The notes beneath the pieces are model-generated. The model had not been told where the DNA came from. It did not search any database and saw only the letters and a list, made by a program, of their open reading frames with translations. Position numbers and translations under genes: made by a program. A stretch of 64,000 nt of DNA from Haliea sp. (GTDB lineage Bacteria > Pseudomonadota > Gammaproteobacteria > Pseudomonadales > Halieaceae), in contig JAHEBL010000004.1 in the NCBI GenBank assembly GCA_024642265.1, positions 1 through 64,000 on the forward strand, given 5' to 3'. Shown here one piece after another: positions 1-8,483 of this stretch (within the stretch, counting starts at the first letter, position 1; each line of letters starts with the position of its first letter).

Positions 1-280
1 AACTGATCTCCTCCCTGGCGGTGAACACGCGGGAGTCGACGGTCATCAGCATCCTGCGGTCCTGCTCGAACTCTACCACCGTATAGTGCAGGGAAAAGCC
101 GGCCTTCATGTCGATACGAAATTCACTGCCCACACCGACCTCGCCGGGCGTCAGTCGTTTACCGGACGCCACACCCGGGTCCCACTCCTCGATACGGGAA
201 AACTCCGAAACGTAGGCAAACACCTCATGCAACGGCCTGGTAACCGTGACGGTTTCATCAAGGGTGACTGTTTTGCTCAT
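1..280 (-). CDS. SRPBCC (START-like) family protein, partial
   Basis: The gene starts at an ATG on the minus strand at 280 and runs off the left edge, so only about 93 N-terminal residues are visible. They begin MSKTVTLDETVTVTRPLHEV and continue with FAYVSEFSRIEEWDPGV and a VGSEFRIDM strand. This is the layout of the polyketide-cyclase/SRPBCC fold: a first beta strand, then a V/P..VF.Y..D...WDP helix-turn. Such proteins bind hydrophobic ligands in a cavity, and the ligand cannot be told from sequence. The C-terminal half is not seen. Confidence 0.75.
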   Translation of the reverse strand, partial: MSKTVTLDETVTVTRPLHEVFAYVSEFSRIEEWDPGVASGKRLTPGEVGVGSEFRIDMKAGFSLHYTVVEFEQDRRMLMTVDSRVFTAREEIS

Positions 281-492
281 CGACCTGCTCCAATGTGTAT
301 GACCGGGTAGATACGGCTGCTCGCCCTGATTGGTTCAGCGTTGCCATTGTCTATCGCAGCAACTGGAGACTGCAAGTCGGGGCTTGCATCCCTTCCGGAT
401 ACAGGCTCTGCAGCCACAAAAATGAACTCCTCGCATAGCAAATTCGCCTCGCATATACTGCCCGCTAACGTTCCAGACGGAGTCCCATCCCC

Positions 493-813
493 ATGTGTCG
501 CCAGCTCAACAAACTTTTCGGCCCGCCGCTGCTCGCAGTAATCATCACCTGCACAGCCTGCTCCACCGCGGATACCCAACAGCATCAGCAGCAGGTGGCG
601 GAAACCGCGGTCGACAAGGATGGCCTCCCTATCCTCACCGAAGATCAGAAGGACGCCGGCATCATCTGTGTGCGGGAGCCGGTAACCGGTACCCGAATTT
701 CAAAGAAGAGCTGTACCACCAGGGAACAGCGTGAACGCGCTCAGCGCCTTTCCCAGGAAGACCTGCAAAACACACAACGCCGTCAAACCAGCTCGACTAT
801 CAGCGATGGTTAA
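493..813 (+). CDS. small putative lipoprotein of unknown function
   Basis: A 106-residue protein. The N-terminus MCRQLNKLFGPPLLAVIITC is a short basic segment plus a hydrophobic stretch, followed by TACS, which reads as a lipobox with the lipidated Cys near residue 23. The mature part is hydrophilic and rich in Q, T and R. It carries two cysteines around a VTGTRISKKSC segment, resembling small secreted proteins with a C-x-R-E-x-V-T-G-T-R pattern found widely in marine Gammaproteobacteria. It probably sits at the outer membrane or in the periplasm. Function is unknown. It lies alone, convergent with the esterase downstream. Confidence 0.65.
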   Translation: MCRQLNKLFGPPLLAVIITCTACSTADTQQHQQQVAETAVDKDGLPILTEDQKDAGIICVREPVTGTRISKKSCTTREQRERAQRLSQEDLQNTQRRQTSSTISDG

Positions 814-894
814 ACGGGTCGTTATCACCGTCAGGAGTGCATTCATGGGACCCGCCATCGTAACGCGCTATCTGCGGGCCGGCGCCCATGTTAC

Positions 895-1551
895 TCAGGC
901 CAGCACGCGCTGCAACCAGCGGGATATGTCCGCAACTTCATCCGCGCAGACGGCGTGTTCCATGGGGTAGCTGCTGTACTCCACCTGATACCCTCTGGCC
1001 GTCAGGTCCTCGCGGGCTTGCTGACCCATACGCTCCGGCACCATCGGGTCCCGGGTCCCGTGACAAATAAAAATGGGCAGGTTCCGGTTCGCGCTGTTCG
1101 GGGTGATGGTCTGCCGCGTAGCAAAATAGCTGGACATGCATAGCAGGCCTGCCAGGGGCTGCATATAGGTCAACGCAGTCTGGTAGGCCACCGCGCCGCC
1201 CTGGGAAAAACCGGCGAGTACGATGCGCTGGCTGGGAATACCGCGGTCGGTCTCCCGGTCAACCAGCAGCCGAATGCTTTCCGCCGATGCGATCAGTTGG
1301 GCCGCGTCGATTTTCCGGTCGATGCTGATTTCGGTGATGTCATACCATGCCGGCATGACATAGCCGCTGTTGATAGTGACCGGTATTGCGGGTGCGTTGG
1401 GAAAAACGAACCGCACTGCCATTTCAGCGGGTAATCGCAACTCCCGCACCATTGGCACAAAGTCGTTGCCATCAGCCCCAAGGCCGTGCAGCAGGATGAC
1501 GGTGGCACTGGCGGGGGAATCTGGTTCGATATCAATACACGGTAACAGCAT
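895..1551 (-). CDS. carboxylesterase/phospholipase-type alpha/beta hydrolase
   Basis: 218 residues, the usual length for the small carboxylesterase / acyl-protein thioesterase-like family. An LLHGLGADGNDF oxyanion-hole segment lies near residues 20-31. The nucleophile elbow GFSQGG gives Ser116, with Asp168 in HGTRDPMVP and His199 in PMEHAV completing the triad. No signal peptide is visible, so it should be cytoplasmic. Family members hydrolyse short-chain esters or lysophospholipids; the substrate here is not predictable. It is divergent from the YchJ-like gene and is not in an operon. Confidence 0.9.
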   Translation of the reverse strand: MLLPCIDIEPDSPASATVILLHGLGADGNDFVPMVRELRLPAEMAVRFVFPNAPAIPVTINSGYVMPAWYDITEISIDRKIDAAQLIASAESIRLLVDRETDRGIPSQRIVLAGFSQGGAVAYQTALTYMQPLAGLLCMSSYFATRQTITPNSANRNLPIFICHGTRDPMVPERMGQQAREDLTARGYQVEYSSYPMEHAVCADEVADISRWLQRVLA

Positions 1552-1685
1552 GTCTGATGGACCGGGGGAGATAGTGTCTGGCCCCTTAGTATATAGGCGC
1601 CCTGCCCGGCCGACGATTTATTTTCCCTGTGGGCGCAAACGCGCGACAATGGGCGCGTTAAAAAACCCGGACGGAATTCTACTCT

Positions 1686-2084
1686 ATGCCTGACAACTGC
1701 CCATGCGGGAGCAACAAGGCTTTCGATGCCTGCTGTGGACGCTTTCTCAATGCCGGGCAACAGGCCGCGACGCCAGAGCAACTGATGCGCTCGCGTTACT
1801 GCGCTTACGCCCTGGGGGGGCATGGCGATTACCTGTTGCACACCTGGTTCCCTGCTACCGCGGGAGGCCTTACGGTCGAGGCACTGTCGCAACGTGACTG
1901 CGACTGGATCGGTCTCACGGTGCTCGCCAAACAGCAACGCGGTGACAAGGGTATGGTGGAATTCAGGGCCCGCTATCACGACCGCAACGGACACGAACGG
2001 GTGATGCATGAAAAGTCGGTATTTCAGCGCATCGCCGGGCGCTGGCTCTATGTCGGGGGCGAGGTAAACTCGTCAACGGCCTGA
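1686..2084 (+). CDS. YchJ family (UPF0225) SEC-C motif protein
   Basis: 132 residues. The N-terminal C5-x-C7...C16-C17 cluster (CPCGSNKAFDACCG) is the SEC-C-type zinc-binding motif. It is followed by the NTF2-like YchJ core, with the landmarks LMRSRYCAYALG, YLLHTWFP and MVEFRARY near the expected spacing. The biochemical role of YchJ is not established. It lies 13 nt upstream of the flavoprotein gene on the same strand, so the two may be cotranscribed. Confidence 0.9.
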   Translation: MPDNCPCGSNKAFDACCGRFLNAGQQAATPEQLMRSRYCAYALGGHGDYLLHTWFPATAGGLTVEALSQRDCDWIGLTVLAKQQRGDKGMVEFRARYHDRNGHERVMHEKSVFQRIAGRWLYVGGEVNSSTA

Positions 2085-2097
2085 CGCCGCTACCCTC

Positions 2098-3351
2098 ATG
2101 CCGGACAAGGCCGGGCAATACGATGTGGTTGTACTTGGCGGAGGCGCCGCAGGGCTTATGTGCGCGCTTACCGCGGGCCAACGCGGCCGGCGGGTACTGG
2201 TGCTCGAAAAAGCCAACAAGGTGGGCAAGAAAATCCTCATGTCCGGCGGGGGGCGCTGTAACTTTACCAACCTGGTGGTCGAAGCCGATAACTTCATCTG
2301 CGCAAATCCGCATTTCTGCAAATCCGCCCTTAGCCGCTATACCCAATGGGACTTCATTGCCATGGTGGATCGTCACGGCATTGCATACGAGGAGCGCAAA
2401 CACACACAGTTGTTTTGTCTCAATTCCGCCAGAGACATTCTGACCATGTTGCTGAGTGAATGCGACCTGGCGGGGGTTGAGATCAGGACCCGGTGTGAAA
2501 TCGTGTCGGTTGAAACCGCGGCAAATGAATGCGGCACAAGTGAGGCAGCATCCGCGACTCTTGCTCCGGGTTACCGACTGGTGATGAGGCAATCAGACAA
2601 TGCGGAAGTAATCGACTGCGCATCGCTGGTAGTGGCCACGGGGGCGCTGTCTATTCCGACCCTGGGCGGCAGCGGCCAGGGTTATGAAATAGGCAGCCAG
2701 TTCGGCCTGACGCTGACGCCACGCCGCGCGGGACTGGTCCCCTTCATGTTCAGCGATGCCACCAGAGAACTGTGCGAGCGCCTCGCGGGCGTATCGCTGG
2801 AAGTAGCAGTGAATTGCAATCGACGAACATTCACCGAAAATATTCTTTTTACACATCGGGGTATCAGCGGACCCGCCAGCCTGCAGATTTCCAACTACTG
2901 GCACCCGGGCGACCCTCTGTCTATCGACCTGTTGCCCGGCCAGGATGCCACCGCCTGGCTGATCGACTGTAAAGCGCAACAGCGCAAGGCCAGGCTCAGT
3001 TTCGTGCTGCAAAAGCAACTGCCGAGGGCGCTGGTAGCGGAATTGCAGGCGCTGTGGTGGCCCGCCATGGCGGAGACCGCGCTGGGCGAATTCAGCGACC
3101 GGCAGCTGGCGGAGATCGGCGGGCAGCTTAACAGGTGGCAGCTAAAGCCATCCGCGACGGAGGGCTACCGGACCGCGGAGGTAACCCTGGGCGGCATTGA
3201 CACCGACGCTATCAGCTCAAAAACCATGCAGGCCCGGCAGCATCCCGGACTGTTCTTCGTTGGAGAAGTGCTGGACGTCACCGGACACCTGGGGGGCTTC
3301 AACTTCCAGTGGGCCTGGTCTTCCGGCTATACCGCTGGGCTGTACGCCTAG
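2098..3351 (+). CDS. BaiN/HI0933-type NAD(P)/FAD-dependent oxidoreductase
   Basis: 417 residues. A dinucleotide-binding GGGAAGL motif sits at residues 14-20, followed by EKANKVGKKILMSGGGRCNF, the hallmark of the HI0933/BaiN/RdsA flavoprotein family. The C-terminus GEVLDVTGHLGGFNFQWAW closes the FAD site and is equally typical. The protein binds FAD and is expected to be cytosolic. Physiological substrates are unknown for most members; the gut BaiN reduces a bile-acid intermediate, and that activity should not be assumed here. It starts 13 nt after the YchJ-like gene. Confidence 0.9.
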   Translation: MPDKAGQYDVVVLGGGAAGLMCALTAGQRGRRVLVLEKANKVGKKILMSGGGRCNFTNLVVEADNFICANPHFCKSALSRYTQWDFIAMVDRHGIAYEERKHTQLFCLNSARDILTMLLSECDLAGVEIRTRCEIVSVETAANECGTSEAASATLAPGYRLVMRQSDNAEVIDCASLVVATGALSIPTLGGSGQGYEIGSQFGLTLTPRRAGLVPFMFSDATRELCERLAGVSLEVAVNCNRRTFTENILFTHRGISGPASLQISNYWHPGDPLSIDLLPGQDATAWLIDCKAQQRKARLSFVLQKQLPRALVAELQALWWPAMAETALGEFSDRQLAEIGGQLNRWQLKPSATEGYRTAEVTLGGIDTDAISSKTMQARQHPGLFFVGEVLDVTGHLGGFNFQWAWSSGYTAGLYA

Positions 3352-3378
3352 CAACACCACTGCCGGCGGGTAGCGGCC

Positions 3379-4755
3379 CTACACACTCAGCATGAGGTGC
3401 TCGCGCTCCCAGGGGCTGATCTCGCGATGAAACAGGCGCATCTCCTCGCGTTTCACTTCGGCATACACACTGCAGAAGTCCGTTCCCAGCACCCGGTGCA
3501 CCGCATCCGCCTCCTCGAACAGGGTAAGGGCTTCATCCAGCGTCCGGGGGATCTCGTATTCATCGCCCTCGACTTCGCCCGCCGCCGGTTGTCCGGGCTG
3601 CACTTTTTCCACCAGCCCCAGGTAGCCACAGGCGAGACTGACAGCGATAGCCAGGTAGGGATTGCAGTCGACACCCACCACCCGGTTTTCCAGCCTGCGG
3701 TCCGGGGCACCGGCGTTGGGCACCCGCAGCCCGGTGGCCCTGTTGTCATAACCCCAGGCAAAATTGGTCGGGGCGCTGGAATTGGTACTTGTTTCGAAAC
3801 GCCGGTAACTGTTCACGTAGGGAGCCATCAGCGGCAGGGACTGGGGCAGGTATTTCTGGCTGCCGCCGATAAAGTGCAAAAAAGCGTCACTGGCTTCGCC
3901 CTTTGCGTCACTGAAGATATTGCTGCCGGTACGCAGGTCCAGCACGCTCTGGTGAATATGCATGGCCGAGCCGGGCTGGTCTCGCATCGGTTTCGCCATG
4001 AAGGTCGCGAACATGCCGTGGTTAAGGGCCGCCTCGCGAATGATCCGTTTGAAGTAAAAGACCTGGTCGGCCAGCAGTACCGGGTCACCGTGGGTCAGGT
4101 TGATTTCCACCTGGCCCGCCCCGTCCTCCTGGATGACCGTATCGATGGTGAGTCCCGCATCCTGGGCGTAGCGGTAAATGGTATCGATCACAGGCCCGTA
4201 TTCATCCACTGCTGACATGGAATAGGACTGGTTGGCCGTGCCGCGGCGCCCCGTACGCCCGACAGGCGGCTGGATCGGCTCATTGGGGTCCAGGTTGGGT
4301 TTGGTCAGGTAGAATTCGATCTCCGGTGCCACGACCGGACGCCAGCCCTGTTGTTCATACAGCGCCAGAATGCGTTTCAACACGTTCCGGGGCGCAATGC
4401 TGACAGGGCTGCCGTCCCGGTTCAACAGGTCGTGGATTACCTGCAGGGTTGGCTCCTTGGCCCAGGGTACGGCTTTCGCCGTTGCCATGTCGGCCTTGAG
4501 CACCACATCTCCCTCGGCCCATTGATTCACTATGTCCATCTCGACATCCCTGCCGTTAATCGTCTGGTAGAAAATGGAGATAGGCAGGTATGTTTCATGG
4601 CCCGGGTGGAACTTGCCCAGCGGCATCGCCTTGCCGCGGGACATGCCCGCCAGATCGGGCACAATACATTCCACCTCGTCGACATCGCGGCCGGCTCGAT
4701 AGCTCTTGAAGGCGTCTGGCAGGTCATCCAGCCAGTGTGGGTCACTGTCTTGCAC
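3379..4755 (-). CDS. glutamine synthetase family protein (PuuA-like)
   Basis: 458 residues from a GTG at 4755, which has GGAG 7 nt upstream. Translation could extend in frame to 4902, but the added 49 residues are Arg/Cys-rich and have no ribosome site. Class I GS landmarks are present: APEIEFYL, VEINLTHGDPV, a GSAMHIHQS segment, NSYRRFE.STNSSAPTNFAWGYDNR and ENRVVGVDCNPYLA. The pattern matches gamma-glutamylpolyamine synthetases (PuuA/SpuI) rather than housekeeping GlnA, because the adenylylation-loop tyrosine context is missing. It would ligate glutamate to an amine using ATP. No puuBCD partners lie nearby, so the amine substrate is uncertain. Confidence 0.85.
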   Translation of the reverse strand: MQDSDPHWLDDLPDAFKSYRAGRDVDEVECIVPDLAGMSRGKAMPLGKFHPGHETYLPISIFYQTINGRDVEMDIVNQWAEGDVVLKADMATAKAVPWAKEPTLQVIHDLLNRDGSPVSIAPRNVLKRILALYEQQGWRPVVAPEIEFYLTKPNLDPNEPIQPPVGRTGRRGTANQSYSMSAVDEYGPVIDTIYRYAQDAGLTIDTVIQEDGAGQVEINLTHGDPVLLADQVFYFKRIIREAALNHGMFATFMAKPMRDQPGSAMHIHQSVLDLRTGSNIFSDAKGEASDAFLHFIGGSQKYLPQSLPLMAPYVNSYRRFETSTNSSAPTNFAWGYDNRATGLRVPNAGAPDRRLENRVVGVDCNPYLAIAVSLACGYLGLVEKVQPGQPAAGEVEGDEYEIPRTLDEALTLFEEADAVHRVLGTDFCSVYAEVKREEMRLFHREISPWEREHLMLSV

Positions 4756-4992
4756 GTTGTTTCTCCAGTGTCGGGCGGCAGCCCAGCATGATACTGCAGC
4801 TACATAATAGCCGTTTTGAGGTCTCTGCCGGTACAAGGCAATGGTGTGCCGCAGTGCACGCAGGCAGCGCCCGCCCCCGCAGGAGGGCGACAAACAGGCC
4901 AACGCCCGATCAGGTCACCAGCTGAATATCACCGCCAATAACTGGTATCATCTGCCCCGACCCCGCCCACCCGTAACCTGCCCGATACCCCC

Positions 4993-6627
4993 ATGCTGCG
5001 ACTCAACGAAATCAAGCTACCGCTGGACCACAGCGACGATGACCTGGCCGCTGCCATCGCCGCCAGGCTGGGCCTGCAGGTAACGGAGTTGGCCAGCTTC
5101 CGGATTTTCAGGCGCAGCTACGATGCGCGCAAGAAATCCGCCATCCAGCTGATCTACCAGGTGGACGTGGCGCTCGAAGCTGCCCTGGAGCAGGCCCTGC
5201 TGGCGGCGCTACCTGCCCACGCCGGCGTCAGTCCCAGCCCGGATACCAGCTACAGGTTTGTGGCCCGGGCCAGCGATACATTCCCCCAGGGTTCGCAGCA
5301 GCGCCCGCTGATCATCGGGTTCGGCCCCTGCGGCATCCTGGCCGCCCTGCTGCTGGCCCAGATGGGCCTGCGACCCATAGTGCTGGAACGCGGCCGTGAT
5401 GTCAGGCAGCGCACCAGGGACACCTGGGGGTTGTGGCGAGACCGGCAGCTGAAACCCGAGTCCAATGTTCAATTTGGCGAGGGCGGCGCAGGCACGTTCT
5501 CCGACGGCAAGTTGTACAGCCAGGTCAAGGACAGGCGCCACCTCGGCCGCAAGGTCCTTACGGAATTCGTCAAGGCCGGCGCGCCGGCGGAGATATTGAC
5601 CGAGGCGAAGCCGCATATCGGCACCTTCAAGCTGGTAAAAATGGTGGAGCATATGCGCGCCGAAATCATCCGTCTCGGGGGGGAAATTCGCTTCGAACAA
5701 AAAGTCGTCGGCCTCCGGCGCGAGCATGATCCGGATGGTAGCAGCCGGGTAAGCGGTGTGACCCTGGCCAGCGGCGAGACAATATCCGGCAGCCATATCG
5801 TGCTGGCAGTCGGGCACAGCGCCCGCGACACTTTCCAGATGCTGTTCGATGCAGGCGTCTACATTGAACCCAAACCCTTCTCGATCGGGTTTCGTATCGA
5901 ACACCCACAGTCGGTCATCGACCGCGCGCGCTTCGGGGAACAGGCAGGGCATCCCGAACTGGGGGCTGCCGAATACAAGCTGGTGCACCACTGCAACAAT
6001 GGCCGTAGCGTTTACAGCTTCTGCATGTGTCCCGGCGGCACGGTTGTAGCCGCCACTTCCGAAGAGGGCCGCGTGGTAACCAACGGCATGTCACAGTACT
6101 CGCGCAACGAACGCAACGCCAATGCCGCCATCGTGGTCGGCATCACCCCGGAGCAGGACTACCCCGGACACCCGCTGGCGGGTATCGATCTGCAGCGGCG
6201 ACTGGAAACCCTGGCCTGGGAGCTGGGTGGCCGCAATTACAATGCACCGGCGCAACTGGTTGGCGACTTCCTCGCGGGCAGACCCTCCACAGAACTCGCC
6301 AGCGTTGTGCCCTCATACCAGCCGGGGGTCAGCCCCGGCGACCTGTCGCTCGCCCTGCCGGCTTTCGCCATCGCTGCCATCAGGGAAGCTATCCCCGCTT
6401 TCGACCGGCAAATCAAGGGTTTTGCCATGAGCGATGCGGTGCTCACCGGGATTGAGACCCGCACCTCCTCGCCGATCTGCATCCGCCGCGGCAACGATTA
6501 CCAGAGCATCAATACCCGGGGCCTGTACCCCGCCGGCGAGGGAGCGGGCTATGCCGGTGGCATCCTGTCGGCGGGAATCGACGGCATCAAGGTGGCCGAA
6601 GCCGTGGCGCAGGACATCCTGCAATAG
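4993..6627 (+). CDS. FAD-dependent dehydrogenase, COG2509 type
   Basis: 544 residues. An N-terminal domain of about 100 residues (FRIFRRSYDARKKSAIQLIY is the family signature) precedes a Rossmann segment IIGFGPCGILAALLLA at 107-122. Further landmarks are NVQFGEGGAGTFSDGKLYSQ and a C-terminal YPAGEGAGYAGGILSAGIDG FAD-binding loop. It is a soluble flavoprotein of the uncharacterised COG2509 family; the substrate is unknown. The gene ends 3 nt before the pseudouridine synthase start, so the two are probably translated from one message. Confidence 0.9.
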   Translation: MLRLNEIKLPLDHSDDDLAAAIAARLGLQVTELASFRIFRRSYDARKKSAIQLIYQVDVALEAALEQALLAALPAHAGVSPSPDTSYRFVARASDTFPQGSQQRPLIIGFGPCGILAALLLAQMGLRPIVLERGRDVRQRTRDTWGLWRDRQLKPESNVQFGEGGAGTFSDGKLYSQVKDRRHLGRKVLTEFVKAGAPAEILTEAKPHIGTFKLVKMVEHMRAEIIRLGGEIRFEQKVVGLRREHDPDGSSRVSGVTLASGETISGSHIVLAVGHSARDTFQMLFDAGVYIEPKPFSIGFRIEHPQSVIDRARFGEQAGHPELGAAEYKLVHHCNNGRSVYSFCMCPGGTVVAATSEEGRVVTNGMSQYSRNERNANAAIVVGITPEQDYPGHPLAGIDLQRRLETLAWELGGRNYNAPAQLVGDFLAGRPSTELASVVPSYQPGVSPGDLSLALPAFAIAAIREAIPAFDRQIKGFAMSDAVLTGIETRTSSPICIRRGNDYQSINTRGLYPAGEGAGYAGGILSAGIDGIKVAEAVAQDILQ

Positions 6628-6630
6628 CTT

Positions 6631-7344
6631 ATGAGTTCAAACCGCAAACGGCTGGATCGCTATCTCGCCCGACAGGACGGCATCAGGCCCGCTGACATCC
6701 GCCCTCTTATTGCGCAGGGCAGGGTGCTGGTCGACGGGGTCGCGGCAACCGGCATCAGCCAGGTCATCGACAATTTCAGCCGGGTGCAACTGGACGACCG
6801 GGTATTGCAGGCGCAGCGCCCGGTTTACATCATGCTGCACAAACCCCCCGGTGTGGTCAGCGCCACCCGGGACAGCAGGCACCGGACAGTCATCGACCTG
6901 CTGCATCGGGAGGACCGGGCTACCCTGCATATAGCCGGGCGGCTGGACTACAGTTCTACCGGCCTGCTGCTACTGACCAATGACGGCAGCTGGTCACGGC
7001 GCCTCGGCTCACCGCAAAGCAATATTCGCAAATGCTACCGCGTGACCCTGGAACAACCCATCAGCGCCGATTGCGTTCGGGCGTTCGCAGATGGCATGTA
7101 TTTTCCCTACGAGGGCATCACCACCCGGCCAGCCGAACTGCGGATTATCGACGCATGCACTGCTGATGTTGTGCTGCGGGAGGGGAAATATCGGCAGATC
7201 AGGCGCATGTTTGGGCGCTTCCGCAATCGGGTGCTAAGCCTGCAGCGTTTCGCCATCGGCAAGCTGGCACTGGATCCGGCGCTCGCGCCGGGGCATTACC
7301 GGGAACTGACCTGGCAGGAGTCGCGGGACATCCAGGCCGATTGA
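6631..7344 (+). CDS. 16S rRNA pseudouridine synthase, RsuA family
   Basis: 237 residues, close to the length of E. coli RsuA. An N-terminal S4-like RNA-binding segment (RLDRYLARQ...LIAQGRVLVDG) leads to the catalytic domain, with the nucleophilic Asp106 in GRLDYSSTGLLLLTND and the KCYRV and GKYRQIRRMFG motifs. It isomerises a uridine in small-subunit rRNA; RsuA targets U516, but RsuA, RluE and RluF subfamilies are hard to separate by eye. It is coupled to the upstream flavoprotein gene (3 nt spacing). Confidence 0.88.
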   Translation: MSSNRKRLDRYLARQDGIRPADIRPLIAQGRVLVDGVAATGISQVIDNFSRVQLDDRVLQAQRPVYIMLHKPPGVVSATRDSRHRTVIDLLHREDRATLHIAGRLDYSSTGLLLLTNDGSWSRRLGSPQSNIRKCYRVTLEQPISADCVRAFADGMYFPYEGITTRPAELRIIDACTADVVLREGKYRQIRRMFGRFRNRVLSLQRFAIGKLALDPALAPGHYRELTWQESRDIQAD

Positions 7345-7355
7345 GTGAGGCCCGG

Positions 7356-8369
7356 TCAGCAGCTGCCGCTGTCGGTCACATCACAGACCACTGCGGCACC
7401 GGCGGCGAGGGTGACGGGATACACCTGGTTGTCCGGCTGGGGCACGACAAGGCCATCGAAATTGATGGAGTCGTCGGCGGCGGTGTTGCAGGCGAAAGCC
7501 AGTGTATAGTCACCCGCCGGCAGGAAGCCGAACACATACTCCCAGTTAGCGGTGAGCGAATTCTGGACCAAGGAGGCTACCGCGAAGGGCGCTACCGCGT
7601 CCGCGGGCACGGTGGTGCCGCTGTTGCTGGTGTAGACGTCACCCAGGCGCCGGGCGGACTCCGGACGCCCTTCGTAGAGATAGAGCCTGTTGCCCTCGGT
7701 GGGCTCCAGCTTCTCACTGCAGGGCGACACTGTATCGAACAGGCTGCTGTCCACCCGTCCGGAGAGGCTCGCAGCCGTCGCGTTGTTTTCCAGGCGCACA
7801 CCCTCAGTGGTCATCAGGTAGAGTTCACCCGAAGCCTCTCCCTGCAGTGACTGCGCCAGGCTGAACTCAACCGTGTAGTCCTGCTCGCCACGGGCGAGCG
7901 CTGGTCCGGGCAGTGTCAGAACACCCCCGGGCACCGTCAGCTCCCTGAGCGTATCGTCGGCCTGCTGGACATAGGAGCGATTGACGTCGCTGCCAATCAC
8001 CCTGATCAGCACCTGGCTGTAGGTGGCCGACTCGAGTTCCAGGTCGGTGACAACCACCAGTTGGTTACGACCGCGGTATTGCAACAGGTTGACCTGGAAG
8101 GTATCCACGGACGTGAGGTCGAGGGCGGGAATGGTGAACCTGTCGACAAGCACGTCCTCGACACCGGTGCGGCGAAACGTGATGCTGTCGACCTCGATTA
8201 CAACCTGCTTGAGATCCTCTGGCAGCGCATCAGAGAAACCCAGGCTCAGCGTCGTGGTCCCCCGGCTGTCTTCGTTATTACAGTCAAAGCCACAACTGCA
8301 TGCACCCAGAAAAGCCGTACTTGCCAACAGCAGCAATGTGCCCGCCAGAACCAGAAAATTTCGTCGCAT
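7356..8369 (-). CDS. DUF4382 domain lipoprotein
   Basis: 337 residues from the ATG at 8369. That start gives a clean lipoprotein signal (MRRNFLVLAGTLLLLASTAF then LGAC, lipidated Cys near residue 24). An in-frame extension to 8480 would bury the signal peptide. Residues about 38-190 match DUF4382: TTTLSLGFSDALPEDLKQVV, FQVNLLQYRGRNQLVV and a SQVLIRV strand. The rest is a beta-rich carboxypeptidase-regulatory-like region (EYVFGFLPAGDYTLAFAC). It is a surface or periplasmic protein of unknown role. It converges on rsuA with 11 nt between the stops. Confidence 0.82.
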   Translation of the reverse strand: MRRNFLVLAGTLLLLASTAFLGACSCGFDCNNEDSRGTTTLSLGFSDALPEDLKQVVIEVDSITFRRTGVEDVLVDRFTIPALDLTSVDTFQVNLLQYRGRNQLVVVTDLELESATYSQVLIRVIGSDVNRSYVQQADDTLRELTVPGGVLTLPGPALARGEQDYTVEFSLAQSLQGEASGELYLMTTEGVRLENNATAASLSGRVDSSLFDTVSPCSEKLEPTEGNRLYLYEGRPESARRLGDVYTSNSGTTVPADAVAPFAVASLVQNSLTANWEYVFGFLPAGDYTLAFACNTAADDSINFDGLVVPQPDNQVYPVTLAAGAAVVCDVTDSGSC

Positions 8370-8483
8370 GTCAAACCTGTTGTGTATGTCCGTTCGCCCG
8401 CCCTGGCAAGGCCCGCCTGGGGAAGGGGCACCGTGCTGGAATTCTAACATGCTTTGCCTGGCACCCGGAGGACCGAACACCGC

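Noticed and set aside
4756-4992. Search for an RNA gene in the gap upstream of the COG2509 gene
   Set aside because: No tRNA-like cloverleaf or conserved RNA was seen; the gap is a divergent promoter region only.
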